DNA of 64,000 nucleotides from Antedon mediterranea (GCF_964355755.1 NC_092673.1:30697001-30761000); one strand, 5' to 3'. Shown: positions 13,301-28,300, numbered from the stretch's first letter. A program made the numbers and translations. Notes: generated by a model from the sequence alone, not told the origin.

Positions 13301-16300
13301 TCCGGTAAGTCCATGAACTACCCACCAAAGTTAGCGATATCTTGTCCATGAAGCTAACTTTACCCGGGTAAACTAAAAAACCAAAACAGGCCTACACACA
13401 TGCAGAGATTAGTCTGTAGAATTACTGTTTTATTCATCTACCGTCCTGAAGCGAAATTTAAGGAACATAGTGGGCCTTTTTACTTTCAGAACCTCTACTG
13501 TATACCACATGCTTCTTTACTAACCAGTGCCTTGATAGATATAGCATCCAATTCCTACAATTACAATAGTGTACTAGTAACCCTAACCTATACCAAAATG
13601 TTGCATCACTTTCAATTTCATATGACCAATTTAATACCTTTAGCTAGGTAGTACTAAGTTGTTTTTAGAGTTGAATGGACTGTTAACATCTACCACAGAT
13701 AAAAAATGCAAATTGTAACTTGCAATATAAAATGATATTTCTTTCAAACATTAATCTGCTCCCTAATAGTAATATACAGAATTTACTTATTTTTCTTGCT
13801 ATGTAGAGTAGCAGTACAAAAACCATTGTTTTGTTATACTAATCAAGTATTGATTTTTAATGCTATTTCAGCTCCCCTTTATTTTTTCAATTTTATTATT
13901 GATTTTAACAACAATCGTTTTCTTTCATTTATTTTAGATGGTTGTTTTGTTTGAGCTTACAATTCCTATGGTTCTATTCTTTATTCTGCTTTGTATTCGT
14001 GCCAGAAATCCCTCCGAGCCAAGAAAGCAACGTAAGTATAGCTATTAATAACAGGAGTACATCTCCTTTGGAACAAAGCTCCGTTTACACTCAGTCTACA
14101 AATCAAAACATATTTTAAGTGGTACTTCAGCCATAAAACCTGCTTTTATCCACTTTACTGGCTATTGAGTAACTCCGTGCAAATCAGCAATTGGATTGAA
14201 GATACCCTTGATCTTGAATAAATATGTATTCTAATATAGTAGAGCCCCTTCTTTAGGGCACCCCTATTTAGAGGACACTGTTAAGGGGGAACTTTGTTGG
14301 GAACCAAAGTTATCCCCATAGGCTTTCTACAGTATTTCATATTATACATAATATACAGCCATACAAAAAAGCACTTTTTACAATACTCTGTAGTATTTAC
14401 CTAATTGACTACCCACATCAACTTAACTTTTGATATTGCAAAAGTTTCACTATGAAAGAAAGGGCTTACCTGTTTTTCAAGTGTGTACATATTTTCCATT
14501 TATTGCACACATTAATAATTCTTAAGCCTTTATACTTGAGTTGACAGAATCACTTAATCAGGTTATAACCCTCTCTGAATCTATTTCAATGATAATGAGG
14601 TCTACACTGTATGTATGTAGGTCAAGTGATTTAGATAAATGTACAAGGTCATAGACGATTTTAGTTATCTGTTAGATTTTGAATAAATTAGATAATATAT
14701 TCAGCATTACAGGTGGTTTACCCAGTCAACTGTTCAGTGTAGTTGTGGCTTGGTGGTTATGATGCTTGTTTATCACTCCAAGGGTCCTGGGTTCAAGTCC
14801 CGTCACATGTCAGGATTTTTTTCTAAGGACCAAATTACTCCACTCCCAAAGACTTGTAATAAGACTTAAGTAGAGCATCTTGTATATGTTTGTCTTGTGA
14901 ACCTCTGAGGGTCCCTAATGATCAGCAATAGCTGGATGGATCACCCTCATTAAATATGGTAAAAAAAAAAGAAAAAAAAAAAGTAACTTGTACCCCGACA
15001 TAACCAGCCAGGTACTAAGGTACCCATGTACAGTACAAGTTCTCAGATAGATTGTGCATACATTAGACAATGTATTCAGGATTACAGGTGGTTTACCAAG
15101 ACACCTGTACTTGTTTTCAGACTAGACTATACTTTCCAATCATCCAGGTACTTAGAATAGATACTCTCAATAACCTCTAATGCAAGTTATTAATAGTTGA
15201 TTTATTTTTCGAAAATTGTGCAGTGAAATCAAATACGTTTTATTCTTATCTACTGCAGTATAGTTTGCTAAATTAAACAATTATTATTTTTCTCAAGTTA
15301 ATATTTAAGGAATGTTGAAGGTCAGAGGATTTGTTTTTTAAATAGCTTTAAATAAATTAATTGACTGAGAGTTTACACCTTTCTGCTGATCAGCAAAATC
15401 AACAGCTGAATGAGTGTACAGTATAAATCCACCATTTCATAGGCCTTATAAAAATACAAGGCCTTCTTAATACTGTATGTTGTACAAATTATAGACTGAC
15501 ATACAGTATTTATACTGACATATTTTGCAAAATACAGTACTTCATTTTATAAGCAAACACTTTTAATACATTTTAATGTTTCCGTATACGGTACAGTAAG
15601 CTACTTATTTTAGGAAAAGCGTACTGTTGTAGTAGTAGTGTTAAAATAGTTTTAATGATTTTAGCAGTCAATATGGAGTGTGTGACCCAAGTGCTATCCC
15701 CCGTCCCTAGTTATTATGGATAAGATTAGTTTGGGGGCTGGTGCTACTGGAGAACATAACCTGTAATTTCAAGTTGTTAGTACTGTTTATGTTGTTTTGT
15801 TTATCAATTATAAAAGTTGTGCAAAATAATATTTAATTGCATGTAGACTAGTTCTGCTGGTTGCACTTTGGTCTCTGCTTCTCTTATTTGGTTAAATGAT
15901 AATTTATTTATTTATTTTTTTTTTTATGTAGGCAATACAAATGTTAAAGATGGTAATTATATTGGTAGATTATGTCGTCATATAATTCATTTTTTTTAGA
16001 TATTTTCAACTGTAGCCTTACAATTTAAATGTACTTTGAAAGATATTATATATCAATTTTATTATATTGTGTTTTTAAGTATATTTTATTTAATCAACCA
16101 ACCTGTAATTGGTGCCTTGTACTGTTGGTTGTAAGAATAAAGATTAGATTGATTTTGTATAATTTCATACAACTATTAAATATTATTTACAATTTTGCAA
16201 TTAACATGTTGGTCAATATTATTATGGTTACTACTGTACATTCTATTTTTAGACGTAAAATGGCCTTCTAAAATTGTTTTAAACGTCGTCACAGTTGCTT

Positions 16301-19300
16301 TCTACTCTATGTCGTCAAATCCCACATCTCTAAATGACGTCATCGAGGTTTTATCTGGATAGCTTTATTGCGTCCAACAGAGGGTGGTAATGCAGGTTTA
16401 AATGACTGACTAATAAAAGCACGTTCAATACTGTGTAATTAATGCTAATAGTAAAAGCAACTAAACTGATCAATATTAATACTAGAATAACAACACAATT
16501 TTAATAAAGTATTGAAATGCTTTGTACTCATATGAAACATGCTGTATAAAATATTTATACAGTTTTAACTAATGGTACATACAGTTACTAAATTCAAAAT
16601 GCTAAGAAATTTAATTATAAAATAGAGTTTTAATTATTGTTATTATTTAAGGTATATTTATTCAAACACAGAAATCATACAGGTAGGCTGAAATGAGTAC
16701 AATTTTGCAGATATAAAATCTTTGGGAAGTTTCCAATATTTTTTTTGATTTAAATTAAAAAAATTAATTCTCCTGATTGTTTTGGTTTTTAATAAAACAT
16801 CTAGAATGTTACTACATTTTTTTTTAGGCTCCTTATTATTATTATTATTTTTTTTTTTAAAACTAAATAGGCTAAAATGTATGCATACATACCAACATTA
16901 TTTTAACCTAATTTTACTTAAAGACCCCTGCAATTTTGGACGTATTTTGGAAAATAATACATATATATCACTTTAAAAACATTAAACCATGTCATTCCTT
17001 GTCTTAAATGTACGTTTTATGGTAAATTATGATAAAAAGTGAGAAACAATGCACTACCTAAGTAGCTCGCGGCGACCGACCTCTCGTGGACGGTCTTAGG
17101 CCTAGCCTAGCTAGGCTTAGTTTTGTAGGCCTAGCTGGTAAACATCGGTAACATACGAACATCATACGCTAGCTATATACCTAGCCTGACGTATTGTCTT
17201 TCTATTTTTGCCAGACTCCGTTAATACAAATTGGGGAAAAGCCGGTATTTTCGCTGAAAAGTTAGGAGTCTTCCATTTGTTTTAATTTAATTTATAATTT
17301 TAATTTAATTTATTCGACTTCTCACTAACTCAGTTAGTGAAGGATCTGGACCAACAGGTGGTAAACACCTCTAAAACGGTCCAGTCCCAATTTGCACAGT
17401 GGCTGTGTGTGACAGTGGCTGTGGTTGTGTGGACTAGTACACCGGGGTAACCCCCTACTCGTCTCGAAAGATGTACTAGGTTCTTTAAAGTGCGCATGAG
17501 CTATGTGTACACTGGACCTACGGTTTATAGTCCTTATCCGAGAAGACTCGTTCTACCACCAGAACCATGGAGCGAGTGAGCCTCGAACCCTTGCCGATGT
17601 TATGGCTACGTAATTACGGTTCCACTGTCTTAACCGCTCGGCCACTCGCTCACTCGCTTATTTGGCCTCACGATCGATCAAAAAGTGGTCGAATTACAGG
17701 TGAAAAACAAAAATATCAATCCGCGCGCAATGCATTTTGGGATTTATAGCGGGCCGCTATAATTATTAGAATCGACTTATTTTTCACATTTTTAACCGTT
17801 TAAAGACGAAAAAAGTTATAGCAATAGGACCATATAGTATTATTTTTACATTAAATATAGTTTGTGCTCTTAAATTAGATCTAAAAAACGTAGGGAAGGG
17901 GGCTTTAATTAAATAAAATTCTCTAAAAAACATGATACTACTGTCTTTTTTATTAATAGGAGTCTTTTTCGTGCCAAGCTTACCTGGATAAACCAACATT
18001 AACCTTTCTCTCCAAAGAGAGGAATAGGAAAGAATACCATTTTAATATAAATTCCACTCATCAACGATTATTAATTGTATTTTACAGAGTACTTTGTTGC
18101 CCAGCCTTTACCGTCAGCAGGTGTGGTGCCGGTCCTTCAGCAGTTCTGTCCCAAGACCCACAGAGACAACTTTGGTTTTCCTAATTATCCTAATGCTCAG
18201 TAAGTCTACTCTCTGAATATCATTTCATGCACATCTATTACAGCAAGTTTACTAGCCATTTTAAAGCTCTGTCTACACTATCACACTTTATGTAACAAAA
18301 AAATGTGATGTGCCCATATATGGACACAATGATGTCATATCAGTACTATATTTGGGTATATCACTACCATATTTGGGCACATCACATCTCGATTTTCTTG
18401 TCAAACTAGTTTGATAATGTAGACAGAGCTTTTGAGGATGGATAAACTATTGTTGCAGACAGACAAATGAGCGTAAGTACAACCTTGGCCCCAGGGTGCC
18501 CCTTAGTCTTGGTACCATGTTTTTTAAATTAACAAATTTAAGAACTAATTATAACCAGAAGTTAGTCCAATTTGTCTTGATGTTTCACTAATTGTTGTAA
18601 CCTTTAGAGAATGTTTGTTCAATTATAACATTAATTTCATATAGGGTGAAACCTTTCCTGCAAGAGATTTACCAGGTCATCCAAGACAATGACCTTTACC
18701 CCCAAGATTACCGCATCTCGGATTTGGAGAAGATGCCGGAAGCCTTGCAAGATTTACTTACAGATTATAACACAATTGAGAATCGGTTTGCATTGGCACC
18801 AGGTCAGTTACACTTAGATTTTTACATATTTAATTATTAATTTTTTTGGGGGGAGGGGGTCGTTTTTTTCCATTTTTATGATTTATCAAGGTTATAATGT
18901 TGTGCATATTAGAATATTTATGTGACATAATTGTTTCCAGTAGTACTAGTGAATATATAGAATCCCTACTTTACGGATACCGTTATTCAGGAGAACAGAA
19001 TTCATAACAGTATAATGATCTAATTAAAACCATAGTTAATGTACTTCCACAATGCAACCTGCATCAGCTTTGGTGCAAATTCGATATTTTAGGTTGTTTT
19101 TGTTGTTTTAAGTTTTTTTTTAAGCTGCCATTGTTAATTTCCTGGTAAATTTGTTTTTCTTTTTGTATCTGGCTGGATGTACTATCTGAAATAAAGAAAT
19201 GAATGAATAAAAAATGAGAAACAAATGAGGGAAAATATATATATATTATTATATCATAACTGCTTAATATTTTGCATAACTTTTTTGCAGGTTTTGTTTG

Positions 19301-22300
19301 TTTGCCAATCTTTTGTTTTCATATTTTTTTAGAAATATCAAGCTCATAAAATTCTGTTGATTGATATCAAAATATATGACGTAAATTGTTCTTTATTTAA
19401 GTGATACAATTATACATTACAATTTTTTTTTATTCTTCTCTTTGTTGTTCGTATTAAAAATTAATAAAAATATATATCAAGATTATGAACGTTAATATCA
19501 TAATATGAAAAATTATTAAAATGTACTTTAAGTGATTAAGTATATTTTAAGTATAGTATTACAAAGGGAATATATTTCATTTTGGAATTAATTACAATTA
19601 ATATTAAAAAATCTCTGAACTAGATATTGTAACCTCTATGCTGAAATTAAAAACAAAAATAAGTATCAACTTCCAACCTTATTCAATTACACACTACTGT
19701 ATATAGCCTACCTATTATATGATATGTTTTAAATGCATGTAAATTTCGGGCTGGCAAATATCACCAGGGCTAGTAATATCTCCAGCTATCTTGCCCATGA
19801 GCCCCGTGACAAAAAATCACTTACGTAATTTTTATTTAAATGGTTTTTTTTTGTTGCAGATTTGGATGTGATTTCAATTTTAAACGATCCAGCAGCATTT
19901 GAGGATTACCTCGTTAGCAACTTAAGTGTACCTCAAAGTGATGCTGATGAAATTATACACTCACAGATTAAAACTCAGGAAGTATGTTAATCTACATTGT
20001 AAAGCTCTGTCTATGCTATCAAACTAGTTTGTCAAAACTATGATGTGCCCAAATATGGTAGTGATATTCCCAAATATTCTATTGATATATGACATAGCAC
20101 ATAAAGTTTGATAGTGTAGACAGAGCTTCAGACAATATAATCATTATTGTTATATATTTTACATTGTGTTATCCGAGGACAGGGGACACTTTATGTGATA
20201 TATGAATGAGGGGCAGTGTATATTGGAACTAGGGCCAACCACTATTCACAGGAAACTCCCATTAAGAGGTCACTCTAGAGGTCTACTGTATCAACAACAA
20301 AATCATTAGGTCCGCCATTCTACATATCAGTTAAAATGTGGTTCTATATGTTCTTGAGTGGGTTCAAATCCTAACCGGAAATTACCAGAGTAATGCAAAC
20401 ATCTGACCAATGAACTAGCTCCATGATGCAAAGCTACTATAAAAGCTCTGCCTACACTGTCAAACTAGTTTGACAAAAAAAGTTTGATGTGTCCAAATAT
20501 GGTGGTGATGTGCCCAAATATGGTAGTGATATGACATCATTATGTCCATATATGGGCACATCACATTTTTTTTATCACATACAGTTTGATAGTGTAGACA
20601 AATCTTTAAAACAGGGAGTTAGTAGAAGTAGTTATTAAATTATACATTTTCTTTTTTTAGATTTTTCGTTTACTCTATGGAAATCCACCAAGGCCAGTTA
20701 TCGATGATCCATCCGGAATCTACAATTATTCTCATTTTCAAACCGATTTCAACTACCGTTTGTCCGGTATCGATAACGGTATGATGTATCGACCTTATCC
20801 GGCGGAATACATCTACAGCCCTGAAGGTCTTGCGGACGTTTTGTCGTGGACTTGGGGACTTAAGAGAACGCACGCCTCAATTAGAGAGCAAATCAAGCAA
20901 CAGGCCGATAATAATTCGGTGTCTTTCAATGCGACAGATGTGATTAAAGATTTTGAAGTAAGTCATTGAAAAAATAATGAAAACTATTTTTTTGTTTATA
21001 TATGCCATTTTAATGTCACATTAAATAATTATTCAATTTAACCACAAATTTGATTGTAAAAAATATTTACCTGAAAAAAACTGTATTTTAAATCAATAAA
21101 TACATCAAATTGTCTGTCAGACAATGAGTTTCTGGTTAAATTTAACAATTTATTTTATTCTTTTATTTTATAAAGCACTTATATTTGCTATTTGGCTTTT
21201 TAGTCAATAATAATTACAACTAAACGCTTTGCACCTATTATGATACTCAGTTAAGTGTACTTTTTATTGGATTTGGAAGATGGAAACATGTGTATAAGCT
21301 GACACTTTCAATTCACATAAATAAATTTGTCTATTGGAAAGTAGGCTTTAAGCTCTGTCTACGCTATCAAACTAATTTGACAAAAAAAGTGTGATGTGCC
21401 AAAATATGGTAGTGATATGACATCATCATGTCATATATGGGCACATCACAATTTTTTGTCAGAGCTTAACTGTATGAAAATAGTTTCTCTATTCAAGTGT
21501 TAAACATTATATGTACAGTATATACTTTAACCGATTATTTACTGAAGGTATATAAACACACAAAATTACAGCTAAAACAAAACTGTTACCATTAAATTGT
21601 TAATTGTTAACTTTTTTTTCGATTGCATTTAGGACTATTTAATAAGCCCAGATGGCTTGCAAGATATTGCATGCAATAAGGGAGATATTTCTCAAATATT
21701 CAATACCTCTCAAAGCAATATAACCGTAAGTTTGTAATCTGGTAATATTTTGTTCTGAGAATCAGTTACTTTTAGTAAGAATCAGTTACAACTTAGACCC
21801 CATTTACACTAACGATTTGGCCCTGGGTCAGTGTAAAGAGTAAACACTCTATAAAGTTAGGCCAGCCCTGGGCCGGATGCGAAACTGGACCACCTTTGAT
21901 TAGGTCTACGAGTTCCTTTTACGTTTGGACCGACTTGTGCATTTAACCATGACTAATGGCTTTAGAAAATGAATCCTCATGGCCATCGTTTGGAACGTTA
22001 GTGTTAACATGCTTGATCAGGCTCAAATGAATTATTTAGACCCGATCCAGGGCCAGCACAGGACCCAATCGTAAATGTAAATGGGGTCATAGATTGGTGA
22101 TTGTCGTGTAATTCTTTTTTTCATAGGGTGCATATTTATCAAGGCTATGTAATGAGGAAGGAGCTGAAGATGTGTTTGAAGAATTCTCTCAAGTTTTACA
22201 TGGTCAACTGAATGCACAGAAAATAGCTGAAATGGTAAGTTAAGTAAATTGGAAAGATGATGATGATGAAATTGAAAAGGATTATGGAAAGTGGCAAAAA

Positions 22301-25300
22301 ATGTGAAATGATTAGGGAAAAGTGGGAATGAAAAAGGATGTTATACAAATCAGAAGAAAATGTTGGAAATAAGTATAGAAACATTCTATTGGGGAATAGG
22401 TTTGGAAAATTGGAAAAGAATGATAGAAAATGTGAAAAATGGGAAAGGTTGGTGGAAAGTGAGTAAAAGGGGAAAGAATGATAGAAAGTGTGAAAGGATG
22501 TTGGAAAGTTAAAAAAAATGGGAAAGAAAGTTGGATATATTGGAAAAATATATAGAAACATACACAAGAGGAAGTTGGTAAATGGATATTGAAAAAAAAA
22601 ATAGGAATGTGTAGGAATTGATATAAAAAGATATCAATACCATGCAGAAAAATCTCATTATACACACCTACACTACCAGACATATTCAGATACATGTTTA
22701 TTTTTTTTCTCCATGCCAGATGTATGTATTGACAGAGCTAGTAATGCATAGCATTCATAGCCTGCTCATATAAAACTATTAAGTGTACAATAAAAAACTT
22801 ATGCTATAACACTTGCAGTTGAGAGGTTTTCAATTGAGAGTCACTATTATATATGCTTAATCTTGTTCAATTTTCCTTTAATTGTATCTGAAAATTAAAG
22901 TGTTAAACTGTCTTTTAATTGATTCAACCTTTGAATGCCTCTTAAATATTGAATAGGCACTACACATTTTAATGGCAGTCACAGTTAGAAGTATATTCAC
23001 TGTGAAAGGTTATATAATTATACCGAGATACTGTTTACATCAATGGGAATACGGTTATTCATTGATGTTGGACTTTAATCAACGATTAGTTTCCCGTCTA
23101 ATGGAAAATTAGAAAATTCATCATTACCTCTCTGTCACCTGATTGTGAAATTAATTTAAAAATACATTTTTTGCAACAACAACAATTTCCTTCCTAACCT
23201 GATTTATGTTTCTTCCATTGTTCTTACAGATTTGTTTTGAACATAAAACTAACCTTGAATAAGGATTATTTTTAAGAGAAATTTCAAACCATTACTATTG
23301 TTGTATTTTTCAGTTAATATATTCTAAATTATTATTAAGAATTCCTGATATAATATATTTTGAAAAATTAATTACAATCAGAGGATTACTTTAAAAAAAA
23401 TACATTTTTGATTATTTATATTGTGTATAGTGAAAATTGTTGCAAATATTGATTAATATTGTTTTTTATTTTAATTTTACTTTTCTTTCAGTTAAATGTT
23501 TCATTGATTGATGTTTTAAACACAAGACAATATGCGGAAAAGGCATTAGCTGATGTAAGATGGCGCATTTATTTATCTAGGCCTTTTATACCAAATTCAT
23601 AGAAAATCTTACAAAATAAATTGTGTAAAAACGTTTCTATATCATAGATGTAAAATATCAGAACATAAAAACTCATTACATACTCCTCCTATAAAATAGA
23701 TGTAAAATCGCAGAACAAGTTGATAGTCTATTTCGTGCCTGGCTCACCTGGATAAACCGACATTGACCTAATTTTCTCAGAGGAGAGCACTACAACTTGA
23801 ATACAAACTCTTTAAATACCCTTATCACACAGTGATACATTCCATGAACTGTATAACATAGATGTAAAATCACAGAACAAGTTGATAGTCTATTTCGTGC
23901 CAGGCTCACCTGGATAAACCGACATTGGCCTATTTTTCTCCAAGTAGCGCGCTACAACTTGAATACAAAAAATTCATTAAATACTCTAATTACAAAGTGG
24001 TACATTTTATGAACTGTATAATATATGTAAAACCACAGAACAAGTTGGTAGTCTAATTTTCGTGCTCTTCTGTAGCTTACCTGGATAAACAAACATTGGC
24101 TTATTTCTGAGAAGAGCGCTACCACTTGAATACATAACAAAACACCCCAATCAGATCGTCTTTGTACACATTCTATATGTAATCTCTTTTTTTACTTGTT
24201 TTTCTCAGTTTCAAAAATTTGCTACATTTGAAAAACACCTTTATGACTTATATTTGTTGGCATCCAAATTACCGGAAGGTAGTTGTCCTAAACCACCAGC
24301 ACCAACAACAACAGATCCAACAAATGATGATGATGTGGAATCCACAACATCCTCTGACGAAGTCACTGACAGTCCGTCACCAACAATGCCAGTACTAACA
24401 ACGAGTTACGATGATGACAATGACTTGTTATATAACGAATCGGATATAGATAACGATATTTTCACCACCACACCATCAGGGACAACGATGAAGATGATAC
24501 CGCTAAAAAAAGCTAAAACGATAAAAGACAATAAGGATGATAAAAAGACTGAAAAGAAGATAAGTCCGCAAAAGAAGAAACTGCTTAGATTGTATAGGCT
24601 TTGGGCAAATTTACAGCCTGTATTGTGCGGGAAGAAAGTGCGAACTGCTACCGATGAACAGCTAGAAAGAGGAGATCTGAAATCTCTTGGTTTTGATAGT
24701 CATCAGAAGAGGAGCTTTGAGATTCTCGTTCATATTCTTTTCAGTAACCCAAAAATTCTATATGCACCAAATACCACAGATGTAAATTCTGTTATTAATC
24801 AAGTAAGTACACAAGAATTGAAAAAAAGAAATGAAATGTACATCAAAGCCTTTTTTCCACTAGGTGAATATATTCCCATGAATTGGACAAACCTATGTTT
24901 TGATTGGTTGCACAATTTTAACGTCACAAAAAAGTAGATGAAAATATTAATATGCTTCTGCATTAGTCAACATTTTCCAATACATTTCCTTCTTGGAAAA
25001 TATGATTTACAGAACATTAATTCAGATTTATTATCAGTGATTAGTATGTTCAGTGTATAGCTGGACCTCAATTATATAAACTAGACTCTAGACTAGAGTT
25101 TTTCAACAAATGGTTGAACTTATTTCCCACAACTTTTTTCATTTTTCTAAACAATTTTGCTATTTCCTGTTTTTGTCTTCTTCTTTTGTTTGTAGGCTAG
25201 TGATTTTATCTTCCTGTTCAACAACATGACCCATTTATCAAATGTTTGGTTGAATGTTTCAAAAGACATCAAAATTCAGCTCCAAGATAACAGAACAGAG

Positions 25301-28300
25301 AGGGCGGTTGAGTGGATGGCAGTTGTAAGTATTTGATAGCTAAAAAAATAATTAAAAAAAATTGAACAAATGATAATTTATTATGTAAAAATGTAATATG
25401 ATTTGATTTTGTTATTTTAAATCCTTTTTCTCATTTAGATGCAAAAAGAGCTTTACGAACATCCGCTGTTTTTTCCAAATGTCAGCCTGGACATATTTCC
25501 TCGTAATTACATAAACAACTCCACTTACAATGCAACAGCGGTGTTACTCAATGAGTTGAACACTATCGATAATGCTGCATGTGCCTGGCTTGAGATTGCA
25601 TCATATTTCAACATGGACATCTTTAAGCCATTTCCAACTGAGGAGGACCTTGTTAATTACGTTCTACACGAGGCCACTGCTGATAATGTCACAGTGCTAG
25701 CAAGTAAGTTTTGTACTGTAATGAATTCGTATTTATATTGCACTTTTTACAATAATCATTTCAAAGCGAAGTACAACGATTTTCATCTCCTTTTCATTTC
25801 ATGTTGCCAACAAACTGCCCCCAAGGCCAGGGACTAAGATGTACCAGTTCACTGGGTTAGCCCCTTACTTTTCTAAAAGAAGGGCTATGTTCTTTGTGCA
25901 TTTGAGCAAGATATGTCTTAAAGCTCTGTCTACATTATCAAACTTGTTACTGAATCGGATTTGTTCTATAAAATAATTTAATTATTAATTTTTTTTCTCC
26001 CCAAATAAGATGTTATTTTCCATGTGGATGAAAATGGTAATCTACCACCACACACAATCTACAAGATCCGACAGAATTCATCGTTCACAGATCGTACAGA
26101 TTTGATTCGCCGACGCTATTGGACACCTGGCTCCAACCACCATAACATTCTCGGCTACTACACGTATGGGTTTGTGTGGATTCAGGATCTTATTGAGAGG
26201 GCGATCATCGACACGAAAGTTACAAGAAAGATTACAGAGCCTGGGAACTATGTTCAAGAATTCCCATATCCTTGTTATAGACATGATAAGTGAGGATGCT
26301 ATTTAAAAACATCACATTGCTTGTGTGGTGTTGTTTCAGTCTAAGCTAATAATGAAATAATGAGAATATTAGCCAAATATATATATTTATATATATAATA
26401 TCTATAAATAATAAAGAGAATATAATAGCCAACTTGCATAAGATGTACCAGTACACTGGGTTAACCCCTTACCTTTCCAAGAGATGGGCTGTATTTTTTA
26501 ATGTGCATTTGAGCCAGATATGTAAATATATATTCACTCCAATTTTTAATCAAATGATAATTACTAATTTTTATTTCTGCCATCAACCTGATATAATGTG
26601 AAGAACGCTATTTTTTTCTAATAAAACTTTTTGTTTTGTTTTTTCCCCAGATTTTTATTTACAATTGAGCACATTATGCCGATGGTAATGATGATATCAT
26701 GGATATATTACGTGGCCATGTTGACACAAAGTATAGTTTATGAGAAAGAAAAAGGACTGAAAGAGGTAATGATAATTCTAATAAACTATTATAAAAACTC
26801 TTGCAACTGGAATCTTTCTCTATTAATATATAGAAGAACCCCTCCTTTGGGACACGCATATTGAAGGGACAACCCTATTCAGAGAACAACCCTATTCACA
26901 CGACAACTTCATTCAGATGACAACCCTATTCAGAGAACAACCCTATTCACACAACAACTTCATTCAGATGACAACCCTATTCAAAGAACAACCCTATTCA
27001 CACGACAACTTCATTCAGATGACAACCCTATTCAGAGAACAACCCTATTCACACGACAACTTCATTCAGATGACAACCCTATTCAGAGAACAACCCTATT
27101 CACACGACAACTTTATTCAGATGACAACCCTATTCAGAGGACATCCCTATTCAGAGGACACTTCCCCATAAAAAAAATGAGGGGAAATACTATATGTTTT
27201 AACACTACAGCCAACCTCTACTCAGAAGATACCCCCATTAAGGGGACATTTTGTTGGGTCCCAAAAGGTGTCCCCCTAATAGACACTCTACTGTATTGTC
27301 TTCAGAAATCATGTGCAAATGTAGTGGAGTTGTAGCTTGGTGGTTTGCCTTCCAATCCCAAGGTCCGGGGTTCAATCCAGACCTAGTGCCATCCAGGGTT
27401 GTAAACTCACAACTCTTTCAACTCTACTCCCTAAGCCTCAAATAAGACTTTGTTTATAAGCAAAATAAATTATAAGAGTTTATCCATCCTGTAATTGGCA
27501 AATTACCCACTGTTGGATGCGTATGAAATAACAGAATAGAAAGTAACAAACATTGTTTTCATTTTTATATTATCAGGTCATGAAGCTTATGGGTTTGAGC
27601 AATGCAGTACATTGGGTAGCTTGGTTCATCACCAGTTTCTTTGAGATGTCAATCACTATTGTGGGCGTGGTCTGCATCCTCAAATATGGAGAGGTGTTAG
27701 TCTACAGCAATCCAGTCATTGTGTGGCTTGTTTTGATTACATTTTCTGTAGCCACAATTAGCTTTTGGTATGCATTATGTGCCTTTTTGAAAGTATGAAA
27801 TATTGCATTAAAATAATTGAATTCGCTAGAATCCCTCAGGAGACACCTCTATTAACCAGACATATTCCCACGAAGCAAGGAGCAATATGGTTCAACACTA
27901 CACTGGTCTACAGCTAACTTCAATTCAGACAAAACCCCTATTAAAGGGACATTTTGTTTCAATTCTGAGTGTGTCCCCTTAATAAGGATTCTACTATATT
28001 CAATTAATTTATAAGTTCAATTAATATAGTACTTTACTATTACTGTATGTTTTGCGAACGCTCCATTCTCTATCTAAATAGACTGTCCGCATGGTATTGT
28101 TGAGGGAGCTGTTACTAAAAGAATGTTACTTATTAATTAAACATAAACTATATACTTCAATTGTAATCTGACTTCAGCCCTCAAAGAATTCAGAATAGCC
28201 TTTCTAAAGAGAAGTCGATAGAAATCTTTAGGGAGTATGGAGACAGTTTTAGTAACTCTTGCCTCCCACTGGAACTGGCATTTGTCTGTATATTCTCTGA

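Larger units (their letters stand above)
4400..13937 (+). other. ABCA2 intron 1 (9.5 kb)
   Basis: No protein-coding exon is visible in this intron. Contents I can name: a TTAA-type MITE broken by a LINE tail (6358-6667), an 81-bp minisatellite (about 7660-8420), AT-rich simple repeat built on ATACAATAAAAT (about 8590-8760), a pogo-like MITE (9579-9745), an 11/12-bp minisatellite (10021-10890) and a tRNA-derived SINE (about 13000-13170). The rest is unremarkable AT-rich sequence. The sequence CACTAGGACGCAACGCAAG at about 11398 resembles a piece at about 48676 and may be another dispersed repeat. Confidence 0.6.
4307..14031 (+). other. ABCA2: ABCA2 segment 1: start codon and first membrane helix (exons 1-2)
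   Basis: Exon 1 opens at 4307 after a long T-run and CAG, has 27 nt of 5' UTR, and codes 4334-4399 (22 codons, phase 0). Exon 2 is 13938-14031 and ends in phase 1. Together they give a basic cytoplasmic N-terminus with the LLLWKN motif shared by ABCA proteins, then TM1 at about residues 24-42 ([19 protein letters not shown]). The 9.5-kb intron between them holds most of the satellites in the 5' half of the gene. Confidence 0.9.
14032..18087 (+). other. ABCA2 intron 2 (4.1 kb)
   Basis: No exon is seen. Named contents: a GTGTCCC-family repeat (14236-14335), a complete SINE (14737-14982), a probable LINE 3' end near 16090-16145 (TGTAATTGGTGCCTTGTACTG, then TGTAAGAATAAAGATT) and a minus-strand SINE with a tRNA-like head (17290-17651). 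CGTGCCAAGCTTACCTGG at about 17971 is a single copy of the repeat unit tandemly arrayed at 23690-24140. Confidence 0.55.
18088..26289 (+). other. ABCA2: ABCA2 segment 2: first large luminal/extracellular loop (exons 3-13)
   Basis: Exons: 18088-18199, 18645-18802, 19860-19981, 20661-20957, 21633-21725, 22127-22234, 23492-23554, 24209-24802, 25196-25324, 25439-25703, 26010-26289. They code about residues 54-793, the loop between TM1 and TM2 that defines ABCA proteins. Exon 10 (24209-24802) contains a low-complexity Thr/Ser/Asp-rich insert (for example [19 protein letters not shown]) followed by a Lys-rich stretch, then the conserved [11 protein letters not shown] and [10 protein letters not shown] blocks. 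The conserved end is [15 protein letters not shown] through [16 protein letters not shown]. Several NxS/T sites are present. The acidic insert has no clear counterpart in the human protein as I recall it. Confidence 0.9.

Noticed and set aside
17570-17651. tRNA-Leu/Ser gene on the minus strand
   Set aside because: The acceptor stem, A box and B box are good, but the T-stem and anticodon arm do not pair well and a SINE body follows directly.
22196-22695. Minus-strand frames of 123 and 127 codons
   Set aside because: Phe/Ser/Pro-rich translation of a purine-rich repeat in ABCA2 intron 8, partly overlapping exon 8.
26917-27171. Open frame with a 17-residue repeat
   Set aside because: Translation of the 51-bp minisatellite, inside ABCA2 intron 14.
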